Part shown: positions 35,829-44,968 of the stretch, piece after piece
Layout of the letters: every line of letters starts with the position of its first letter
Position numbering within the stretch: position 1 is the first letter of the stretch
NCBI RefSeq assembly: GCF_000759675.1
Contig: NZ_BAWM01000098.1
Location: forward strand, 248,001 to 312,000
Source: Neobacillus niacini
GTDB taxonomy: Bacteria; Bacillota; Bacilli; Bacillales; Cytobacillaceae
Direction: 5' to 3'
Length of the DNA: 64,000 nucleotides
Translations under genes and position numbers: made by a program
The notes under the pieces: generated by a model
Database searches by the model: none
What the model was told of the DNA's origin: nothing
What the model saw: the letters and a program-made list of their open reading frames with translations, nothing else

Positions 35829-36863
35829 TCAACCTTCGCTGGTATTGCTTACCTTTTCTATGGATAAAGCCTTTTTAAACTGTTCGATAAGAATAGGAAC
35901 GATTTCAAAGGCATCACCAACAATTCCATAATGACTGGCTTGAAAAATGGGGGCTTCTTTGTCCTTATTAATGGCAATAATTAAACCGGAATTTTTCATT
36001 CCCACAACATGTTGAATCGCACCGGAAATTCCAATCGCAAAATAAATTTTTGGTGTCACCGTCACACCAGTTTGCCCTACTTGATGAGCGTGATCGATCC
36101 AACCCGCTTCCACCACATCCCTGCTGGCACCTACTGCTCCTCCAAGCGTTTCCGCCAATTGGTGTATTAACTGAAATCCCTGGAAGCTCCCTAATCCTTT
36201 TCCTCCTGCCACAATGATGTCCGCTTCGTCGATCCTTACTTTCTTTACCGTTTCCTTTACAATCTCCAAAACTTTTGTCCGTATATCTTCTTCCTTTAGG
36301 GATATTGTTTCTTTAACCACCTTGCCTGTTCTCCCTGATTGAGGGGGCAGTGCCTTCATGACTTTGGCGCGTACAGTCGCCATTTGGGGCCGGTATTTTT
36401 TACATAAGATGGTAGCCATAATATTTCCGCCAAAAGCCGGCCTGCTCGCCAAAAGTAAGCCTGTTTCCTCTTCAACATCTAGCTCTGTCGTATCCGCCGT
36501 CAAACCTGTCGGCAGATCGGTGGCTACCGCGCTAGCCAAGTCTTTTCCCGTTGAGGTGGCCCCGTAGAGGATAATTTCTGGTTTATGTTTATCAGTGCAT
36601 TCCAGCAGCGCCTTCATATAGGTTTCGGTCCGGTAATGTTTAAAAATGGGTTGATCATAAACATACACTGTATCTGCACCATATTCAAAAACAGTTTTTG
36701 TTAAATGTTTAACATTTTCCCCGATTAAAATACCAGCTAATTCCACTCCCCGTTTGTCTGCCAACTTTCTTCCGGCACCCAAAAGTTCAAGGGATACAGA
36801 AGCAACCACTCCATCCTTTTGTTCAATAAATACCCAAACACCTTTGTAATCTTGGAAATCCAA
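35829..36863 (-). CDS. etfA: electron transfer flavoprotein subunit alpha
   Basis: 344 residues. The N-terminal ETF domain is followed by the FAD-binding C-terminal domain with VAGGKGLGSFQGFQL, GASRDVVEAGW, HQVGQTGVTVTPKIYFAIGI and AINKDKEAPIFQASHYGIVGD. With EtfB it takes electrons from acyl-CoA dehydrogenases and passes them to the quinone pool. It starts immediately after the etfB stop, so the two are translationally coupled. There is no dehydrogenase or ETF-quinone oxidoreductase beside it; yngJ in this window is a possible partner. Confidence 0.94.
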   Translation of the reverse strand: MDFQDYKGVWVFIEQKDGVVASVSLELLGAGRKLADKRGVELAGILIGENVKHLTKTVFEYGADTVYVYDQPIFKHYRTETYMKALLECTDKHKPEIILYGATSTGKDLASAVATDLPTGLTADTTELDVEEETGLLLASRPAFGGNIMATILCKKYRPQMATVRAKVMKALPPQSGRTGKVVKETISLKEEDIRTKVLEIVKETVKKVRIDEADIIVAGGKGLGSFQGFQLIHQLAETLGGAVGASRDVVEAGWIDHAHQVGQTGVTVTPKIYFAIGISGAIQHVVGMKNSGLIIAINKDKEAPIFQASHYGIVGDAFEIVPILIEQFKKALSIEKVSNTSEG

Positions 36864-37691
36864 CTACACTCCCTCCTTTGTTTCAAACAGTTCTTTCTTT
36901 TCAAGCAGGACAGAGAGCAATTGCTCTACTTGTGATGTTGGGTTGCCTTCCAGGAACGTTCCCCCTGCCGGTTTCTGCGGAGCCCAAACTTTAGAAACAA
37001 TCGTTGGGGATCCCTTCAAACCGAGCTGTTTCACATCTACCTCTTCAAGGTCATCAACAGACCAAATATGAGGTTTATATCTCGCTGCTTTTATCATGTT
37101 AGGAAGCGGAGAATACGGCACTTCATTGATTGTTTTTTCAACGGAAAACAAACAAGGCAATGTGGAACGAACGACTTCATATCCGTCCTCCAACTTCCGA
37201 TGGACAATGGCATATCCTTCTTCTTGATTGATTTCTTCTACTTTGTTCACAGAAGTCAGCGGAGGAATATCGAGCCTGCGCGCAATTCCTGGCCCGACTT
37301 GCCCGGTATCTCCATCGATGGACATTTTTCCGCAAATGATCAAATCTACTGAATTCGTTTTTGCAATTTTTTCAATCGCCTTTGTCACGGCATAGCTCGT
37401 TGCCAATGTATCTGCACCCGCAAACCGGCGGTCCGTGATCAAATAGCCCTCATCCGCGCCTATTTCAATACACTTTTTAATCGCGGTAACCGCTGGAGGC
37501 GGTCCCATCGTTACAACGGATACGATTCCTCCATACTTATTCTTTAGACGAACCGCCTCTTCAACAGCATGAGCATCATATGGATTTAATATCGCAGGCG
37601 CCGTCCTACGGTCCATCGTGTTTGTTTTTGGATTCATCTTGATAATTTTAGTGTCAGGTACTTGCTTGATACAGGCTACAATATGCAGCAT
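36864..37691 (-). CDS. etfB: electron transfer flavoprotein subunit beta
   Basis: 275 residues with the ETF-beta signatures NPYDAHAVEEAVRLK, VVTMGPPPAVTAIKKCIEIG, YLITDRRFAGADTLATSYA, DLIICGKMSIDGDTGQVGPG. It binds AMP (or a second FAD in bifurcating types) and docks to EtfA. The sequence is of the longer FixA-like kind rather than the housekeeping Bacillus EtfB; whether it can bifurcate electrons I cannot tell without alignment. GGGAGGGG lies upstream of the start. Confidence 0.92.
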   Translation of the reverse strand: MLHIVACIKQVPDTKIIKMNPKTNTMDRRTAPAILNPYDAHAVEEAVRLKNKYGGIVSVVTMGPPPAVTAIKKCIEIGADEGYLITDRRFAGADTLATSYAVTKAIEKIAKTNSVDLIICGKMSIDGDTGQVGPGIARRLDIPPLTSVNKVEEINQEEGYAIVHRKLEDGYEVVRSTLPCLFSVEKTINEVPYSPLPNMIKAARYKPHIWSVDDLEEVDVKQLGLKGSPTIVSKVWAPQKPAGGTFLEGNPTSQVEQLLSVLLEKKELFETKEGV

Positions 37692-37871
37692 TTAACCCCT
37701 CCCTTTTAATAAAAAGCAATGGTTCCTCTACTAACCGTGCCGGCTGTTTTACAGCTAAAGAGCCTTTTTACGCACGTTTACATTTACTTTATTAATAGAG
37801 AGGCCCTTACATTCGAATTTTCTGATAAATATCTATGTAAAGTTGTCAATTAAATGCCAAACTAAGAAAAA

Positions 37872-37903
37872 AACCGCACGAGTGAAGGAATCACAGTGCG
37901 GTT
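37872..37903 (-). terminator. terminator after the dockerin-domain gene
   Basis: Stem AACCGCAC-g-AGTGA / TCAC-a-GTGCGGTT with a run of seven T on the minus strand. It isolates etfBA from the upstream gene. Confidence 0.85.
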
Positions 37904-38055
37904 ATGGGGATTAGAGACCAACCATTGCTCATCTAGGTTTTATCATTCATTTGCCTTGCTCTGAAGTCAGTTTAGGGTCGTAATTCAACGAATTTTATTC
38001 TGTCTAATTTAAATTTGGAACTTTTCTGTACCCCTGAAATACCTCTGTGCAATTA

Positions 38056-38808
38056 TTAATTAAAACTCTTTTTCAATTCTTCTAATGTTAGATTCTTAGT
38101 TTTTTCAACTGGTTTATTTGACGTTGGGAAGTATGGATTGATGGACATAAAGTTCTTTTCGACAAAGTTGAAGTCAATAATGTCAACCACTCCATCTTTG
38201 TTAAGATCTTCTTTCAATCTATCCCCTGAAATTCCAGCATTGTTTGCAATAAGCTTTGCGTCATAAATATCGATTACATGATCTCCGTTGACATCTCCAG
38301 CAGCTACCGTATCCGTATATACAGTATAGAAATTGCCTTGAACTTTTCCATCAATTGTCCTGCTTAAAGTTAATTTTTCACTATATAGGAAATGACTTGG
38401 AATATCTACTATTAACGTATAGTCTTCTTTCGCTGCAGGAATATCCGTAAACGTCATATACCCACTTTCTGAAATATCTGCAGGGTACTTTTTATCGTTT
38501 TTATCAACCAGATAAGCTTTTGTCCCAATCTTTGAATAATCTAAATCATAGTTGTCTAAATTAACGGCTTCACCATGATAGTAACCTTCTACCCATGAGT
38601 GCTGAGAGATGAATTTAAATCTTTCAGCAAATGTTTGTAAAGAAGACTTACTACTAGAGCTTGTTTGATATAAAGATTCTTGATAATAGAATGTACTTTC
38701 TACCATGTAATTATGGTCATCGACTACTTTTAATGTTATATCCAATAAATCAATATCATCATTAATTGAAACTGGTAAACGTTCCGAAAAAGAATTATTT
38801 AATTATTG
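38056..38808 (-). pseudogene. 5'-truncated surface protein with C-terminal dockerin domain
   Basis: The frame is open from a stop at about 38809 and has no ATG and no ribosome site; the first possible start is a TTG at 38745 without Shine-Dalgarno. The product (about 230-250 residues) has a beta-rich region, then a dockerin type I pair of calcium loops, GDVNGDHVIDIYDAKLI and EDLNKDGVVDIIDFNFV, at about residues 150-200. Such C-termini usually end large secreted proteins (peptidases or glycan-binding proteins). The lack of a signal peptide and start points to the last piece of a broken gene. It has its own terminator. It may still be a short gene with unusual initiation. Confidence 0.6.
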
Positions 38809-38941
38809 TTTTAAACAGAAACAAACTCGTAGGGCATTAAAGATGGCACATATCTTGATTAATCAATAAATAGAAATGGCATGTCTCATTTAGAGACATT
38901 CCTTTTACTATCAAATTATTGTAACAAGATAACAAACAGTA

Positions 38942-39664
38942 TTAGTTTGAAAGGTATTCGATAACTCCTTCTACTATTGCCGTTGATGCTTGTGTTTGAT
39001 ATGTTTGTGAATTTATTCGTTTTTCAACTTCTGCATTTGAGATGTATCCAAGTTCTAGTAAGATGGATGGTTTAGTATTTTCTCTTAATACAAAGTAATC
39101 ACCAAAACCAACACCTCTATCTCTAGTTCCCATATCCTGTTTAAATAAATGTCTATGGATTAAGGCAGCTAAACTTCTATCAGCCTCTTTATTGTAATAG
39201 GTTGTTATTCCATTCACTTCATTTGAAGTAAATGCATCAAAATGAATACTGATAAATAGGTTTGCATTCATGGTTTTTGCAAGATCGACCCGATCCTTCA
39301 GAGACATGGTAACATCCTTATCACGTGTTAAAATGACTGTAGCACCGGTCTTTTTTTCTAATCCACGTTGAAGATTCTTTGCCAATGTAAGTGTTACATC
39401 TTTTTCGAATGTCCCGCTTTGTCCAATCGCTCCAACATCTTTTCCTCCATGTCCTGGGTCAATAACTATCGTTTTTCCTTTTAAATTTTTTTCTTCTATA
39501 AAGTTACTTTCTATTAATCCCTGTTCCTTTTTGTTAATTTGTGCGGCAAATGCTATCTTATCTACTGTTTCTAAAAATTTAATATCATTAACTTTTATAA
39601 ACGACAAAGCTAAAAATATTAAAACAATTAGTAGTAATAAAAAATACAATTTCTTTTTTTCCAT
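38942..39664 (-). CDS. membrane-anchored N-acetylmuramoyl-L-alanine amidase (Amidase_3)
   Basis: 240 residues from ATG 39664 (MEKKKLYFLLLLIVLIFLALS), preceded by AGAGGGGAT; one N-terminal membrane helix. Amidase_3 zinc site: IDPGHGGKDVGAIG (His), the Glu in TFEKDVTLTLA, SIHFDAF (second His), and the catalytic Glu in LLELGYISNAE. It cleaves the bond between MurNAc and L-Ala. It resembles CwlD in size and layout. Its promoter carries the same 11-bp direct repeats as the two-component and ABC genes upstream, so it appears to belong to that regulon and not to the sporulation set. Confidence 0.9.
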   Translation of the reverse strand: MEKKKLYFLLLLIVLIFLALSFIKVNDIKFLETVDKIAFAAQINKKEQGLIESNFIEEKNLKGKTIVIDPGHGGKDVGAIGQSGTFEKDVTLTLAKNLQRGLEKKTGATVILTRDKDVTMSLKDRVDLAKTMNANLFISIHFDAFTSNEVNGITTYYNKEADRSLAALIHRHLFKQDMGTRDRGVGFGDYFVLRENTKPSILLELGYISNAEVEKRINSQTYQTQASTAIVEGVIEYLSN

Positions 39665-39710
39665 AGATTGATATCCCCTCTCTATCAAACTCAAATTTGT
39701 TGATATAGTT

Positions 39711-39767
39711 ATAATAAAAGACATTAATAAAGAGGAAATGAATGTGAGATAAAGATAAGATAAAGAG
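39711..39767 (-). promoter_or_regulatory. amidase promoter: three 11-bp direct repeats plus -10
   Basis: Plus-strand units GAAATGAATGT (39735-39745), GAGATAAAGAT (39746-39756), AAGATAAAGAG (39757-39767). On the minus strand the -10 TATTAT (39711-39716) starts exactly 18 nt past the last repeat. No -35 hexamer, as expected for an activator-dependent promoter. Confidence 0.7.
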
Positions 39768-39858
39768 TAATCATATGATAGATTTGGTTCACTGAAAAAT
39801 ACATAACAAAAAGAAGCCATCTACCAATGGCCTCTTGATTTAGAGCTTTGTAATCATC

Positions 39859-41256
39859 CTACTCGTTCAAGTATGTCATCACTCTGTTCTGTATTATTTT
39901 AGCGACGCTTTCAGCAGATTTTTGGCCGCTAAAGTAGCTTTTCGATTCTTCAGAAATGATTTGTTGGATCTTGTCATTCCATCTCATTTGAGTATTCGCT
40001 TCATTAATCATTTGCTTTAGCGGTTGAAATGAAGCTTCTGAAATGGTTACTTCACCGCCTTTTGGATTATCAAGTTTCGTTCCATCTTTCAAATCGGCAA
40101 AGGCCTTTTCATTAGCAGCTTTATTTACTGGAAAACTACTATCCGTTTGCGATTGAAGCTGCATATCGTATGATAGTAAAAACTTTAAGTAATCCCATGC
40201 TTCCATTTTTACATTAGAGTTCTTATTCATCGCATATCGATCGTAACCTACGAATGAAACACCTGACTCGTTTTCAGATGAATGTGGCATTTGATAAATG
40301 GCTGCATTCTTATAAAAAACTGATGAGCGCATTACGTAATCTTGTGGTGAATAGATTTGCGAACTTCTGAAATAAGCCCCTTCTTCTGTGAACTGTTCTG
40401 TTAATACGTTATCGTCATACAATGCCTTTACTTGCTTCAATAAATCAGTAAAAAATTTGGAATCAAAATGTGCTTCATTTTTTCCTATATCCACAAGTTG
40501 ATTAAAATTTTTATCCTCAAATACTAAGGTATTTAAGATATTTTCAGGACTATCTTGCATTGCATATTCAAGTGTTCCTTTTTGTTTTAACTGCTTACTC
40601 ACGTCAACAAACTGACTCCATGTCCAATTATGTTGATCATCTATTTTGACACCAGTTTTTGAAATCTCATCTTGATTAGCAAATAAAACATTCAAGAAAA
40701 AACGCGTAGGCAAAACATATAGACCGCCATTCATCTTGGAATTTTCAAGGATGTTCATTTGATATTGACTTTTATCAAAGGAAGTATCCATTTCGATATA
40801 TTGGTTCAAGTCAACAAAGGCTTTTTTTTCAACATACCGGTCTATTGGCAAACTTCTGTCGGTTAAAACGAATAAATCGGCGCCCTTTCCAGATAGAACT
40901 TCTGTCGTGGTCGTTGTCAGATATTTCTCAAATAAAACGGGAGAAAGCATATTTTTCGTGGTAAAACCTTTTATTTCAATCGTTATATTCGGGTGCTTTT
41001 TTTCATATTCTTTCTTGGCCATTTCAAAAAAAGGAGTATTGCCCATCACGGAAATGACAATCGTTTTTTTCTCATCTCTACTAACCTTTAACGAGAGATC
41101 TTCCCTGTTGGTTATGCCGCCTTTGTCACTGTATTCATTCGTGCTTTTTGCTGGATGATTGGTATTACTGCTTTTGCTTTGGTTGTTTCCGTTGCTGCAA
41201 GCAACCAAACTTAAGACCACCATCAAGCTCATTAATAAATGGAACCCTTTTTTCAT
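39859..41256 (-). CDS. ABC transporter extracellular solute-binding lipoprotein (sugar type)
   Basis: 465 residues. Lipoprotein signal MKKGFHLLMSLMVVLSLVAC with Cys20 as the lipidated residue. Then an Asn/Ser linker and an SBP_bac_1-type domain (IVISVMGNTPFFEMAKKEYEKK..., SGKGADLFVL, FFLNVLFANQDEI, WTWSQFVDVSKQL). It binds a carbohydrate-like ligand outside the membrane for the two permeases encoded 3 kb upstream. The histidine kinase gene lies between, so sensing and uptake may share the ligand. The gene has its own 11-bp-repeat promoter. Confidence 0.85.
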   Translation of the reverse strand: MKKGFHLLMSLMVVLSLVACSNGNNQSKSSNTNHPAKSTNEYSDKGGITNREDLSLKVSRDEKKTIVISVMGNTPFFEMAKKEYEKKHPNITIEIKGFTTKNMLSPVLFEKYLTTTTTEVLSGKGADLFVLTDRSLPIDRYVEKKAFVDLNQYIEMDTSFDKSQYQMNILENSKMNGGLYVLPTRFFLNVLFANQDEISKTGVKIDDQHNWTWSQFVDVSKQLKQKGTLEYAMQDSPENILNTLVFEDKNFNQLVDIGKNEAHFDSKFFTDLLKQVKALYDDNVLTEQFTEEGAYFRSSQIYSPQDYVMRSSVFYKNAAIYQMPHSSENESGVSFVGYDRYAMNKNSNVKMEAWDYLKFLLSYDMQLQSQTDSSFPVNKAANEKAFADLKDGTKLDNPKGGEVTISEASFQPLKQMINEANTQMRWNDKIQQIISEESKSYFSGQKSAESVAKIIQNRVMTYLNE

Positions 41257-41278
41257 ATTTCATCCCCATTTCATCTTA

Positions 41279-41335
41279 ATTGTATCCCTAGAATACATGC
41301 CGCAAATAAAGATGAAATGAAGATGAAGTAAAGAA
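41279..41335 (-). promoter_or_regulatory. binding-protein promoter: three 11-bp direct repeats plus -10
   Basis: Plus-strand units CAAATAAAGAT (41303-41313), GAAATGAAGAT (41314-41324), GAAGTAAAGAA (41325-41335). On the minus strand TACAAT (41279-41284) lies exactly 18 nt beyond the repeats and 22 nt before the start codon. Confidence 0.75.
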
Positions 41336-41357
41336 TTTAAAATTTTGGATGAAGCTA

Positions 41358-43196
41358 CTAAGTTGCTTTATTTAAGTAAAAGAAGAATAATACTCCATCG
41401 CCAGTATTAATTACGCCATATTTCACACCATGAAGTTCTAATATATTCTTCGCAATAGCTAGGCCTAATCCGGTCCCACCCTCAGATCGGAGCCGAGATG
41501 TATCACCACGGTAAAAACGTTCCCATACTTTATTTAATTGATTTTGTGGAATTGAAGCTCCTTTATTCTCCACACATACTTTCACTTGATCATTTTCTTC
41601 GAGCGCAGATATAAATATACGTTCATTTTCAGGAGTATAACGGATGGCATTGGTGATAAAGTTTGTAATAACCTGTTCGATTCGATGATGATTGGCCATG
41701 ACTTCAATAGGAGCTACATCTAAATGCATGGATAGATGTTTTTTCGTTATTTCCATCCATAATTGTTCACAAATGTGGCTGATCACTTGATCAATCAAAA
41801 ACGACTCCATTTTCATTTTGTAGGTTCCCGACTCATATTTTGCCAATTCAAGCATATCGACAATTAAATGATCCATCTTGTCGACCTCTTTTTCCATAGC
41901 ATCAAAATAAAAATCTTTCTTATGACTAGCAACACCGTCTTTTAATATGGATATACAGCTTTTCATAATACTAAGGGGTGTTTTCAATTCATGTGAAACA
42001 CCTGAAATAAATTCTTTTCTCGTATTTTCAAGCTGCTTTTCTTTCTCAATGTCTTTTTGTAATTGTTCTATATGTGAATATAAGGTTTCTGAAAGAAAAT
42101 TAATATTTTGTGATAAATCACCAATCTCATCTTTTGATGTGATGGAAATTCTTTCAGTGAAATCTAAGTTTGCAATCTTTCTAGTGGTAGTGTTTATTTT
42201 TAATAACGGTCGAGCTATCTTAATTGAATAATAAAAAGACGCTAATAAAGTGAGCATTAAGACAAAAGCAACAATATAGACAAAATAATCTTTTACCATT
42301 TGTACAGCTTCATCAACAGGTTGCAATGATGCCATTGAAAAAATATAATTTATTTCTCCATTTTTGTCTGTGACCGGATCGATGAACAGAATATACTTAA
42401 TATCATTTTGTTCATACTCAAGGATTTTGAAAGAATCATACTGATTATTATTTTTACTCAATAATAGGCTGGTCTGAAATTCATTAATCCGATCCATAAA
42501 CAAGCTATTTGTATAAATAAACCTTGATACATCATTACGTTCTGGAAATCGAACATCTATTACTTTTCCTTTTATTCTATTGATTTTGAAATCGGTATTA
42601 TATTTTATTAGGTAGTCCAGTTTAGGAACAACTTCATCTGGATTTTTACCTTCATAATTAGTTTGAAGATTTTCATTTATTTTTGTCCAAATAAGTTGGT
42701 TTAACCAATTTGTATTATTCTGGACAGAAAATAAATAAAACGGTACTACTATATTATTCTTTTCAATTGTATAGAGATCCACTATGTCACCATTGGAAAG
42801 GGGAGTCTCGTTATTTATGGCATTTTCTATAGTAAATAGATGATAAAGTGGGATTGTGATTGTTTTATCTGGTAAAGGATTTTTAAGGTTTGCTAATTCA
42901 ATTGTTATATAAAAATCTTTTGCCGTTTTTATATTTCCATTTTGATCTAATGTTGTTAACCATGTATTATGATCTCGATAAAAATCTTGTTCTAACTGTT
43001 GAAGAACTTGAACATTACCGGTATTTTTAATAAACTGTTTTTCAAATGATCTGATACTGGACTTTATATCCTCTACTTTACGATTCGCATAATATTGCTT
43101 AAAGAAGATGGTTTGACCAATATAAATCGTTCCTGTAATTAATAAACATAAAACAGATGTTAAGAGAAATAATTTTAATACAATTCCAATTCTCAT
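41358..43196 (-). CDS. sensor histidine kinase with large extracellular domain
   Basis: 612 residues: TM1 (about 8-29), an extracytoplasmic domain of about 270 residues, TM2 (about 304-325), HAMP (326-378), HisKA with phospho-acceptor His near 402 (FISGVSHELKTPLSIMKS), then HATPase_c with N box (ITNFITNAIRYTPEN), G1 and G2 (GGTGLGLAIAKNILELHG). It phosphorylates the partner regulator. Its ATG overlaps the regulator's stop by 4 nt. The sensor domain is not one I recognise; surrounding genes suggest a cell-wall-derived or other glycan signal. Confidence 0.9.
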   Translation of the reverse strand: MRIGIVLKLFLLTSVLCLLITGTIYIGQTIFFKQYYANRKVEDIKSSIRSFEKQFIKNTGNVQVLQQLEQDFYRDHNTWLTTLDQNGNIKTAKDFYITIELANLKNPLPDKTITIPLYHLFTIENAINNETPLSNGDIVDLYTIEKNNIVVPFYLFSVQNNTNWLNQLIWTKINENLQTNYEGKNPDEVVPKLDYLIKYNTDFKINRIKGKVIDVRFPERNDVSRFIYTNSLFMDRINEFQTSLLLSKNNNQYDSFKILEYEQNDIKYILFIDPVTDKNGEINYIFSMASLQPVDEAVQMVKDYFVYIVAFVLMLTLLASFYYSIKIARPLLKINTTTRKIANLDFTERISITSKDEIGDLSQNINFLSETLYSHIEQLQKDIEKEKQLENTRKEFISGVSHELKTPLSIMKSCISILKDGVASHKKDFYFDAMEKEVDKMDHLIVDMLELAKYESGTYKMKMESFLIDQVISHICEQLWMEITKKHLSMHLDVAPIEVMANHHRIEQVITNFITNAIRYTPENERIFISALEENDQVKVCVENKGASIPQNQLNKVWERFYRGDTSRLRSEGGTGLGLAIAKNILELHGVKYGVINTGDGVLFFFYLNKAT

Positions 43197-43873
43197 CGGT
43201 ATTCCTCAAATTTATAACCTGTACGTATAATGGTTGTAATCAGTTTTGATTTATTTCCTAATTTCGTACGTAAATTACGTATATGTGTATTTATGGTTCG
43301 ATCATCACCATAGAATTCGTAACCCCAAATTTTTGATATTAGTTGTTCTCTTGAAATGACAATCCCTTGATTTTGCATTAAATAAGATAATATTTCATAT
43401 TCGGTATGGGTCAAATTAATTTTCCTACCGTCGACTTCTACAGTCCGTGAAGGAAAATGAACGGAAATCCCATTTCTTTTTAATGTATCTTTTGATGTTT
43501 CATTTAAACGATAGCGACTCTCAAGAAGACGTTTTGCCCTTGCTAACAACACTGGCGGACGATACGGTTTGGTAACGTAATCATCAGCACCTAGCTCAAA
43601 TCCAAGTAATGTGTCGTCCTCATCAACACGAGCTGTTAACATAATAATAGGTACGTTAGATGTTTTTCGTATTCTCCTACATACAGCCCACCCATCCACT
43701 TTTGGCAGCATGATATCTAGAATGACTAAATCAACTTCATGTTCTTGAAATAAAGATAATGCCTGTTCGCCATCACTTGCTTCCAAAACTTCAAACCCTT
43801 CATTAACTAAATATTCTTTTGTAATGTCGCGTAATATTTCTTCATCTTCCACGATAAGAATTTTTTGCTTCAT
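43193..43873 (-). CDS. OmpR/PhoB-family response regulator
   Basis: 226 residues: receiver domain (phospho-acceptor Asp near 53 in LVILDIMLPKVDGW; conserved Lys in DYVTKPYRPP) and a C-terminal winged helix (LTHTEYEILSYLMQNQGIVI, GDDRTINTHIRNLRTKLG). OmpR-family proteins bind tandem direct repeats about one helical turn apart. Exactly such 11-bp repeats precede this gene and three neighbouring units, so the proposed regulon is autogenous. Coupled to the kinase gene. Confidence 0.92.
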   Translation of the reverse strand: MKQKILIVEDEEILRDITKEYLVNEGFEVLEASDGEQALSLFQEHEVDLVILDIMLPKVDGWAVCRRIRKTSNVPIIMLTARVDEDDTLLGFELGADDYVTKPYRPPVLLARAKRLLESRYRLNETSKDTLKRNGISVHFPSRTVEVDGRKINLTHTEYEILSYLMQNQGIVISREQLISKIWGYEFYGDDRTINTHIRNLRTKLGNKSKLITTIIRTGYKFEEYR

Positions 43874-43963
43874 GATCTACCCACACTCTCTATCGAAAGT
43901 TGCCCTTCGATTAATTTAACCATTCACAGGTTTTTATTTGCAACTGTTTCCTATTGCGTCGTT

Positions 43964-44009
43964 CGATTAAGTAGAGAATAACAAACCCATGTAAAGATAA
44001 GATAAAGAA
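43964..44009 (-). promoter_or_regulatory. response-regulator promoter: two 11-bp direct repeats
   Basis: Plus-strand units CATGTAAAGAT (43988-43998) and AAGATAAAGAA (43999-44009). The hexamer at the equivalent -10 position (TAATCG, 43964-43969) is poor, again 18 nt beyond the repeats. Two units and a weak -10 fit low autoregulated expression. Confidence 0.55.
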
Positions 44010-44092
44010 CTCGAACAACAAACAAAAATAGTCCATCCTCTTTGAGGAAGAACCATACACTAGCTATGAAAAAAGGTTTAAGAGGTGAATAC

Positions 44093-44965
44093 TCAATCCT
44101 TTGAGCCTTGCAACTGAATACCTTTGATTAAATGTTTTTTGGCAAAAACAAATAATAAGATCATTGGTGCCATGTAAAGAATGGAAGCAGCGAAACCAAT
44201 TCCTCTTTCTTCTTGTGAAATACTTGATAAATAAAGAGATAGCGGAAACTGGGATGGATCATCTAAAAAGATAAGCGGCTGTTCAACCATATTCCAATAA
44301 TCTGCGAACAATAATACAATTGATGCAGCAAGTCCTGGCCTAATGAGGGGCAAAATAATTTTCATAAAAATGGTGAAGTGGCCTGCACCGTCCATTTTTG
44401 CTGCCTCGATAGAAGAATATGGAACAGACAATACAAACTGTCTAAGCATAAACACACCAAACGATGAAAAAATTCCTGGGAAGATAATGGCACCCACACT
44501 ATTTAGAAGCCCTAACTTATCTGCAATGATATAATTTGGTACAAGGGTTACTTGGAATGGCATCAACATGGTGACCAAATACACGATAAATAATGGATCC
44601 CTCCCCTTAAACTTCAGGATTCCAAACACATAAGCCGCTAACGAAGCGACCATTACTTGACCAACAAAGATCGGAACCACCAAAATGGCAGAGTTCCTAT
44701 ACATTTTGAGGTAAATCGGATTCTTTACAAGGACCTCTTGGTACTGTTCAAACGAAACTTTCTTCGGAATCAAATTCATATTCAATTCCGTTTCCTCAAT
44801 TGTCATTTTTCCAACAGATGAATAGTTACTTTTAATTTCACTCTCAGTCATGAACGAATTGGATAAAGTAAAGATAATTGGAAATAACATCATTCCAGCA
44901 ATTAATAGTAAAAAAATGGTTAAGCTCCATTTACAATATAGGGTATTCCTCTCCAACCTCTTCAC
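44093..44965 (-). CDS. ABC sugar transporter permease (MalG type)
   Basis: 290 residues, about six membrane helices; the EAA loop EAAKMDGAGHFTIFMKIILPLIRPG identifies a binding-protein-dependent permease of the carbohydrate (CUT1) group. N-terminus WSLTIFLLLIAGMMLFPIIFTLSNSF. It pairs with the permease 3 nt upstream. No ATPase gene is present; in Bacilli such importers often share one multifunctional ATPase of the MsmX type, which is the likely arrangement here. Confidence 0.9.
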   Translation of the reverse strand: MKRLERNTLYCKWSLTIFLLLIAGMMLFPIIFTLSNSFMTESEIKSNYSSVGKMTIEETELNMNLIPKKVSFEQYQEVLVKNPIYLKMYRNSAILVVPIFVGQVMVASLAAYVFGILKFKGRDPLFIVYLVTMLMPFQVTLVPNYIIADKLGLLNSVGAIIFPGIFSSFGVFMLRQFVLSVPYSSIEAAKMDGAGHFTIFMKIILPLIRPGLAASIVLLFADYWNMVEQPLIFLDDPSQFPLSLYLSSISQEERGIGFAASILYMAPMILLFVFAKKHLIKGIQLQGSKD

Positions 44966-44968
44966 CTC

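Noticed and set aside
38942..39664. Sporulation amidase cwlD
   Set aside because: The fold and size fit CwlD, but the promoter belongs to the two-component repeat family and no sigma-E/G element was seen, so I did not assign the symbol.
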